The notes under the pieces: model-generated | What the model saw: only the letters and a program-made list of their open reading frames with translations | Told to the model about the DNA's origin: nothing | Databases searched by the model: none | Position numbers and translations under genes: made by a program | Shown here: piece by piece, positions 57,980 through 64,000 of the stretch | Layout of the letters: each line of letters opens with the position of its first letter | Position numbering within the stretch: position 1 is the first letter of the stretch | Assembly (NCBI RefSeq): GCF_034190915.1 | Contig: NW_026947491.1 | Coordinates: 24,120,101 to 24,184,100 of the forward strand | From: Cavia porcellus | Taxonomy: Eukaryota; Chordata; Mammalia; Rodentia; Caviidae | Length of the DNA: 64,000 nucleotides | Reading direction: 5' to 3'

Positions 57980-58830
57980 GGCGAATTTCCTCCCCGCAGT
58001 GCACTCCCCTTCCCTGCCTCCGGGTCAGTTTGTGACTCCTAAGAGCGATAAGCCCAGACCGGATGAGCTCTGGAGAGGTGCGAACGTGTTTCCCCTCCAG
58101 TCCACAGGGCTCCGGCTGGGGTGTGCGTGGGGTGCCGGGACAACCCCTTTCGGCGCTCGCGCGGGGACTCCTCGCCATCAGCTCGCCTCCTGTCAGTGTG
58201 GTTTTAAGGAGCCCCGCAAAACCAAGGCGGTGGGAGTCGCGGGAGTGGAGAGGGAATGAGGGACCTGGAGCCAGTCTCCCGGCCGGCTCTCCCCTGGCTC
58301 TTACAGTGCTGTGTACCTGATGACAGTTCCTATAGGGAGACGTGGTCAGCCGAAGCCTGCCCTCCCACGGCGGTGGCGGCGGTTTCCGGACACTTGGCCC
58401 CTGCCCAGGGCGCGCGCCACCTCGCCGTGGCGCCCGGAGCTGTCCATGGTGGCCAGGCGGGTGCGCTGGCGTGGGCGAGGCCAAAGCCCCCTACCCGCCG
58501 CGACGGGGTCAGCCCAGTGCGGGGCGCACCGGAAGGCTCCGGAGTCCGCATCGGGGTGGCTTGGGCGCCCCTTCCCGGGCGGCGGCCTCGCGGGCGGCTT
58601 CCACGTGCTGGGAGGTGTCCGGGAGCGCGCCGGGGCCGCGCGGTGTCTGCGCGTCTGTCCACGCGGGTGCTTTTAAGGGAAGACCGCTCCCGTAAGACCC
58701 CGGGTGTCCTTTCCTGCGGCCGAGAAGCTTCCGGGGGCGTCACTGCGGAAGGGTGCTTGTCCTCCTCCCTGGCCGCCTCCGGGCTGACGGAGCTCCCGGC
58801 GAGCGCTCCCTGAGGTCCAGCACTGCCCAG
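57980..58830. promoter_or_regulatory. Distal CpG-rich block upstream of PTHLH
   Basis: A second CpG- and GC-rich block lies about 4.5 kb upstream of the TATA promoter, flanked by ordinary AT-rich DNA. Its open frames on both strands are GC-driven and show no recognisable domain. It could be a distal PTHLH promoter/first exon or a non-coding RNA promoter. Transcript data are needed to choose. Confidence 0.6.
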
Positions 58831-59197
58831 CTCTGGTGCCGCGTCTCAGGCCTTCATCAAGCTCCTCCATGGATTTACAATGCAGGAATTAGCGTTGCAT
58901 TTTGCCTTGTGTCGTATTTCTCCTGGCAGCTTCCCCCTTGTCTCTAAAAAACAAAACAACAAATACTCATTTCCACCTGAACAACTAATTTACTTTAAAA
59001 TAAAAGGGAAAACCTACAAAATATTGGGATGTTTATGACTTTTATGTTCTGCACGTTTTGTAGGGACATGTTTACTTAGCATCCATCATACAGGACACAA
59101 GGGAACCTACAGGACATCAGATCGAAACTCACCATTGTCTGGTGCATTTGTTTCGTTTCCAGTTGTAGGGTGGAACATGAGCGTGCGTGTGTGCGTA
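58831..59197. other. Intergenic, nothing recognised
   Basis: No supported feature. Confidence 0.5.
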
Positions 59198-59199
59198 CG

Positions 59200-59237
<38 letters not shown>
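59200..59237. repeat. (TG)n microsatellite
   Basis: Pure TG dinucleotides after a CG/TG-interrupted start. Confidence 0.97.
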
Positions 59238-59238
<1 letters not shown>

Positions 59239-59782
59239 CTGCCTACTTACAAAGTGTTTTGAGAATACCTGACAACTAGAAAGTGTTGTAACTAAACAAT
59301 TTCAATAACTTTTTCTCTCAGTTTCTGAGTGTATAATATAAAAATAGTCTGGGAGTAGTGATGATGGCGGATATATCTGTATATTCTTGTAAACATTTTT
59401 TCAAATCAGTAAATCATACAAAATACTTTTTCCCATTTTCTGGCTATTTTCAAAAATTATTAAAGTAATTATTTCAAAAATTAATTACATAAGCCTTCAG
59501 TTCCTTGAAAAGTGTGAAAATCACCAGCATAGTGATATTATTGCAATTTGAAAACCTAGTTTTTTTGGTAAATTCTTTGCTAGCCCTCCCTTATGAAAGA
59601 AGAAAATGTAATGCTATAGGTAGGTTCCAGTCTTCCATATTTTATTCATACAAATTAGGGACCTCTGCTTTTTAACCCTCCCCTGGGAGGCCTGTATTTC
59701 CCCTCTCTTGGGATAATACTAATTGAGATGCTTTTCTTTACAGTTTCATCTAATTTCTTTCAGTTTCTGCATTTCTTTGTCT

Positions 59783-59843
59783 TTTACGCTAGGGCCTTGC
59801 TCATGCTATAAGTCATCCACTTAGCTACAATCCAGCCCCTGAT
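59783..59843 (-). mobile_element. Degraded ID-like SINE fragment
   Basis: acgctagggccttgctcatg, then tccacttagctacaatccag ccc order as in a reversed ID. Confidence 0.5.
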
Positions 59844-62800
59844 TTCTTCATTTTTAGTAAAGTTTTCCCCAATGACTTGTTATTATGTTTTTAAAATGTT
59901 ATTCTTTTATCTGTATTAATCCATTCCATCCACAGCTTTGCCAAAACTCTTAGGCTGATTTCCCCTTGCTTTTAAGAGGAAAACATTCAATTGATAGGAG
60001 TTTCCATGAATTAAAAAGCAAACACATAAACAAAACTCTGTTTGTGTTCTACTCAGCTTTTCCAAGGGCTTCGGCCCTGCTTTCTTCTGAAGGTGTTTGT
60101 GAAATCGAATTGAATTATTATTCTTTTACCTGACTCTTCACTTTTGAGAGATGAAAGCATATTTTAATTGTTTTAGGCCTGCTTTCCAAAATTCATAGGA
60201 AAAAGTTCTTTGATCTGTTGCTATTCTTTTAAAATTTATGGTAGATTTGAAGCACACCCTGTGTCTCTCAGTGTCTATCATCTCCCCTTCCCTAGGCTTA
60301 ATGTGTGGTGTTACACATTCTTGGGAAGACACTTCTTTATTTCATTCATGCTTAGCTCCCCAGAGACTGGGAAGTGAGGGGCAAATGTGTGGATTTCTGA
60401 TGCACCATCGTATATGGAAATCCATCATCATGTGGGTGAATAGTATGCTAAGAAAATGCAAAGTGACCTTAGCAGAATGCTGTTGCACTTTGCTCTTTTA
60501 TTTTTCATCTTGCTAAGAAGTTAATTATACAGAGAACTGCCAGGCCATTTTTAATGGTTAAAAAATAGAAGCTGTCTTTTTTGCAGAGAGGATAATTTTT
60601 GTGTGTGCTATAAACACAGGTCACATTCTTTATAAAACTGTTCTTTAATAGGCAAAAATGTACATGTCTATAGTGGTTAAATTGCTCTTTAAAAGACCTC
60701 TGATGGCGCTAAATGGAGCAGGAACTCAAATGTGGTTGATACAGTTCCAGAAAACCATGCCTGAGAAAGAGTTTCATTGTTAAGGTGTACCAGGATGTGC
60801 TTTTAGGGCTATAATACACAGTCGGGAGTCACAACCACATATTTCCCTCATCTCATTCCAACCCCGGTGTGGTAAAACCAAAGAGACACAGGATCAAGAA
60901 AAAGCCTGAGGATTTGCAGGGAAAGGAGTAAGCACAGTGAGTACAGATCTTTAAGATCTTCCCAGATTTCCAAACAGTTGAGAAGGTTGCCTGTTTGCTA
61001 AGTAGTGCAAAGTGTCTCCAGATCTATCGCTGGGGCTGCTGACATAATTAATGATTTCATCCGGTGCCTGAAAGAAGTTACTTGTATCCCCTCTGGCATG
61101 GGCAGGCCAAGTTCATGTCCAGACTCTAATACCTTGAGTTGATTTTAGCTAACAAGACTGCTGGTCTTCTTGTTGCACACCCAAAACATGAAAGCTAAAT
61201 ATTATACTAGGCTATGATACTTCCCAGCCTTGAGGAGGTTGACACATCCTAAATACATAAACAGGCACTATTATCTAAAGATGGATTACATTTGAGAGGC
61301 TCATTACTCCTAGGTCAAACTAAGCAAGCTAAAAACCATAAAATTTGCCCCTGAACTACTTAAAAATTGTTATTTTCCACTCAAATCTTGAATGCAAAAT
61401 TTCTCTTGTACCATGTTAGACTATGAGGCTAATGGCAATCCTTGGAAATTAATTATGGCACTGAGAGGACTTCAATAACAGTTCTGCTAAAAATAAGCTG
61501 GAGGCAGAGTAGTGCCCTAGATTCATGATTGCGTACATCTGGTTTCTATTTCTGCGAGTCTCATTTGGTTCTCAGAGAGTTCATTCATAGTCATCTAGGA
61601 CCAGTTTCCTGTCCTCCAATGGGAGTGATTATCTAGATGACCCATGTATTTTTCATCTGAATGCAGAACTTTTTTACAGCAGGAGATGAGGAAAGAGAGG
61701 ATGAAAAATACATCAAGTCCAGGCCAACAAACTGAGACCAGAACAACATCCTTCAGCACCTGGCTGATCGAGAATCTGATGGCAAATAACAAAGAGGAAA
61801 TCACTCTTCCATAGGTCCTTGCAAAATGTATCAGGAAAGAAAAAGGAAAATAGCAGAAAGCAAGGAGCAATAGTAGGAAAAGAAGGGAGGGTAAGAATGG
61901 AGAAGAAAATAAGTAAAGGAAGGGCTGCTATGTTGGCAGGAGCTTCTGGTCACTCCAGCGTAGATTCTGTTGCCTGTGAAGCTTAGGGAAGTAGTTTTCT
62001 TTCTTCCTGTGTTAATTTTCAGAACTTTCTCAAAGAAAGGGTGAGCTGTATGGATTGATGGTTGAAGACAATCTCTTGAATTCCTTCACGCACTTGGGGA
62101 GGTTGGAGGACTTGGGACCTCAGTCCTTGCTGGTCAATCTGGAGTTGTGAACTCAGTGCAACTTTAATTTATAAGCCATCCTATCCAGAATCTGTTTTCA
62201 TCTAACTCCTCTTCTGTGTAAGCAACAACTGACTCCCCTTTTAGGCTGCTCTTCTATCTAAAGTCTTGTGAAGCTGTATTTTCACCTTGTGAAATATAAT
62301 TTTCCTAAACTTCCTTCCTACGATATCATAGCAACAATATTTCAGATAATATTTATATTCAGTAACAATAATTACAGATATTAAGCTCAGGTTCCTGCCT
62401 AGGTGATGGCTTTTAAACAGTAATATTTCATTCATAGCACGAAGCTGTCCTATGTTTCCCACCTAGGGTGGACATTTAACAGAACTGAGCTGGAATTTGA
62501 AAAAAATGTTTGCCTTTACATTGTCCATTTGGTGTGACACAGGTCACTGCCCCCTCTGCCTCCTTGGCTTGGCTCTACATTGGCTGCTGTGAATGGCTAG
62601 ATAACCGGGACCCTCTCTTGACACCCTCATGGGTTCCTGAAAGCTGTATGCTCAAGCTGAAGAGCTTGAGAGGTTGAATTGAATCTGACCAAAGAGCTGG
62701 AAAGTATGTTATGGTTCTAACTCTCTCCCCTGCTGACCATTATGGAAACAGCATGAACATCAACTTCATCTGCAGATCACACGGCACCATTTAGCGAGAG

Positions 62801-63225
62801 TCACTATGAGGCTAAGTTCTATTCTTGGTACTCTAAAGAAAGTCACATGCACGCAGAAGTGCTTGGTCAGGACAGTGCTATTTCTTCCTTTTCTTTCAAA
62901 ATCACAATTTTGTTCAACTCAGCTGTTGTTAAGGGATATATTTTTGAAAAAGTTATGTGAAAAAATACTACCTCTTTCAAAAGAAAGTGCTACACACTGT
63001 TCTTGCATTTAAGTTATTAGTCACAGTATGGTTAAGCCCTGTATTAAACAAAATAAAGAAAAGCCATACAAGGGAACTATAGTTCCTCCTGCCCTGCCAG
63101 GGCACATTCTTTAACTTTTATCATAAGTTATGTCAAATCTTTTTTGGGAGAAAGTAAGTGATAAAAGAAAATTTCATATGGGCTGAAATAGTGTCAGGAC
63201 TATTCATAGAAACCGTAATGTATGT
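59844..63225. other. Intergenic, no gene recognised
   Basis: Mostly unique-looking sequence with very few young repeats. Open frames at 60238-60516 and 61595-61870 have no recognisable domain. Confidence 0.5.
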
Positions 63226-63312
63226 TCATTTGTTTATTCTGTCATTTAACAAATATTTCTCGAACATCTAAGGATCAGGTACTGGGTCAAGTTACACTGA
63301 TGAGATTAGAAT
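63226..63312. mobile_element. L2-like fragment
   Basis: tttattctgtcatttaacaa, atatttctcgaacatctaag, gatcaggtactgggtcaagt: the conserved L2 3' segment. Confidence 0.6.
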
Positions 63313-63494
63313 TTGCAGTTGCTTCAGACCTGCGAACTCTTTAATTATTGTTTACTAAATATTTGATATTTTTATTATTAATCTTTGAATATTGGCATGC
63401 TAAAGATTTTATTTACATGGTTTACTTCTTATTTCTTCCAACTAGAATAAGTAAAAATTCCAAGTAGTATAAGTTTGGGAGATTTTTGGGGTGT

Positions 63495-63575
63495 GTGTGT
63501 AAGAACTGGGAGTGAATCTAGAGCCTCATGCGTGCTAGCTAGTCAGCTACTGAATTATGTTCTAGCTTTTTTTTT
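63495..63575 (-). mobile_element. Degraded ID-like SINE
   Basis: aactgggagtgaatctagag, cctcatgcgtgctagctagt, cagctactgaattatgttct in reversed ID order. Confidence 0.6.
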
Positions 63576-64000
63576 TAAGAGAGAAAAGTAAAAAAAGGTA
63601 AAAACTGATACAGTTTCACAGCACGATAATAAGGGATTAATAATGTTTAATATATTGCTTGCTGTCTTCAAAGTAGTTGCTCAGATTACAAGATAGAGTC
63701 ATACAAAATTTAGCACCAACTAATCTTTCAATGAACTAAAAGAAATTAGTATAATTATGTTAGCTATCTTATTTATTTTTGTTTCCCTTCCTTCATTTCG
63801 CCTTTTCCCCATCCCAGTTGTTCTTTCCTTGTAAGCAGTTTCTTTCTCTTCCTCGCTATCTGTTGGAGATTTTATATCTTATTTACTCTTTTAGTTTCTT
63901 ACACTAGAGAGATAAGATGATGCCTACACATGCACGTTCGATTTATTTAATTTGTGAATACGGTCTCTAATTACATCCATTTACCTATAAAAGTCTCAAG
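63576..64000. other. Intergenic, short segment similar to the L1A insertion
   Basis: 63644-63708 resembles 32669-32735. Otherwise no feature was seen. Confidence 0.45.

Noticed and set aside
58256..58813. 185-residue open frame in the distal CpG-rich block
   Set aside because: Several overlapping frames on both strands are equally open. Composition alone explains it.
1..64000. CRISPR array or bacterial-type operon
   Set aside because: Tandem arrays are microsatellites. Splice sites, SINEs and L1s show mammalian nuclear DNA.

Overview
The window is mammalian nuclear DNA, AT-rich and repeat-dense, almost certainly from a rodent. Evidence is the 7SL-derived B1-like SINEs, a B1+ID dimer, many tRNA-Ala/ID-like SINEs (one with a perfect 16-bp target duplication), L1 and half-L1 elements, and a PTHrP whose tail after the TRSAW motif begins with Pro, as in mouse and rat. 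The ID-like consensus does not look murine. A squirrel- or beaver/kangaroo-rat-like lineage is my guess, not a result.

One protein-coding gene is convincing: PTHLH (parathyroid hormone-related protein), complete on the minus strand at about 43.4-53.5 kb. In transcription order it has a TATA box (53494-53500), a non-coding leader exon ending at 53376, a signal-peptide exon (53170-53046), the main coding exon (48664-48245) and a terminal exon (from 43900) carrying the last two codons, an AU-rich 3'UTR and a poly(A) signal at 43435-43440. The reading frame is intact. A TAA lying across the 5' splice site of the main exon explains the shorter read-through isoform. A large CpG-rich region covers the promoter (about 52.7-54.8 kb). 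A second CpG-rich block lies about 4.5 kb further upstream (58.0-58.8 kb).

The rest is intergenic or intronic. 0-10 kb: old L1, MIR, L2 and MER2-like remnants, a young ID SINE and a U6 snRNA retropseudogene. 10.1-13.4 kb: a near full-length half-L1 (HAL1-like) element with a decayed ORF1 and no ORF2. 14-23 kb: MIRs, an old L1 split by a MaLR-type LTR, a 5'-truncated half-L1 copy, a consensus-matching CTCF-type motif and a second MaLR-type LTR. 24-28 kb: B1-like SINEs and microsatellites. 28.5-41.5 kb: a three-level nest, in which an L1 (L1A) is interrupted by a second L1 (L1B), which carries a half-L1 tail inside ORF1 and an ID SINE inside ORF2. 41.7-43.4 kb and 54.8-64 kb: mostly unique or ancient non-coding sequence.

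I found no previously undescribed gene system. The most interesting items are the nested L1 complex, an in-frame TGA shared by two L1 copies just before the endonuclease S-D-H motif, an ID SINE that entered ORF2 without shifting the frame, and two substitutions in otherwise highly conserved PTHrP segments.
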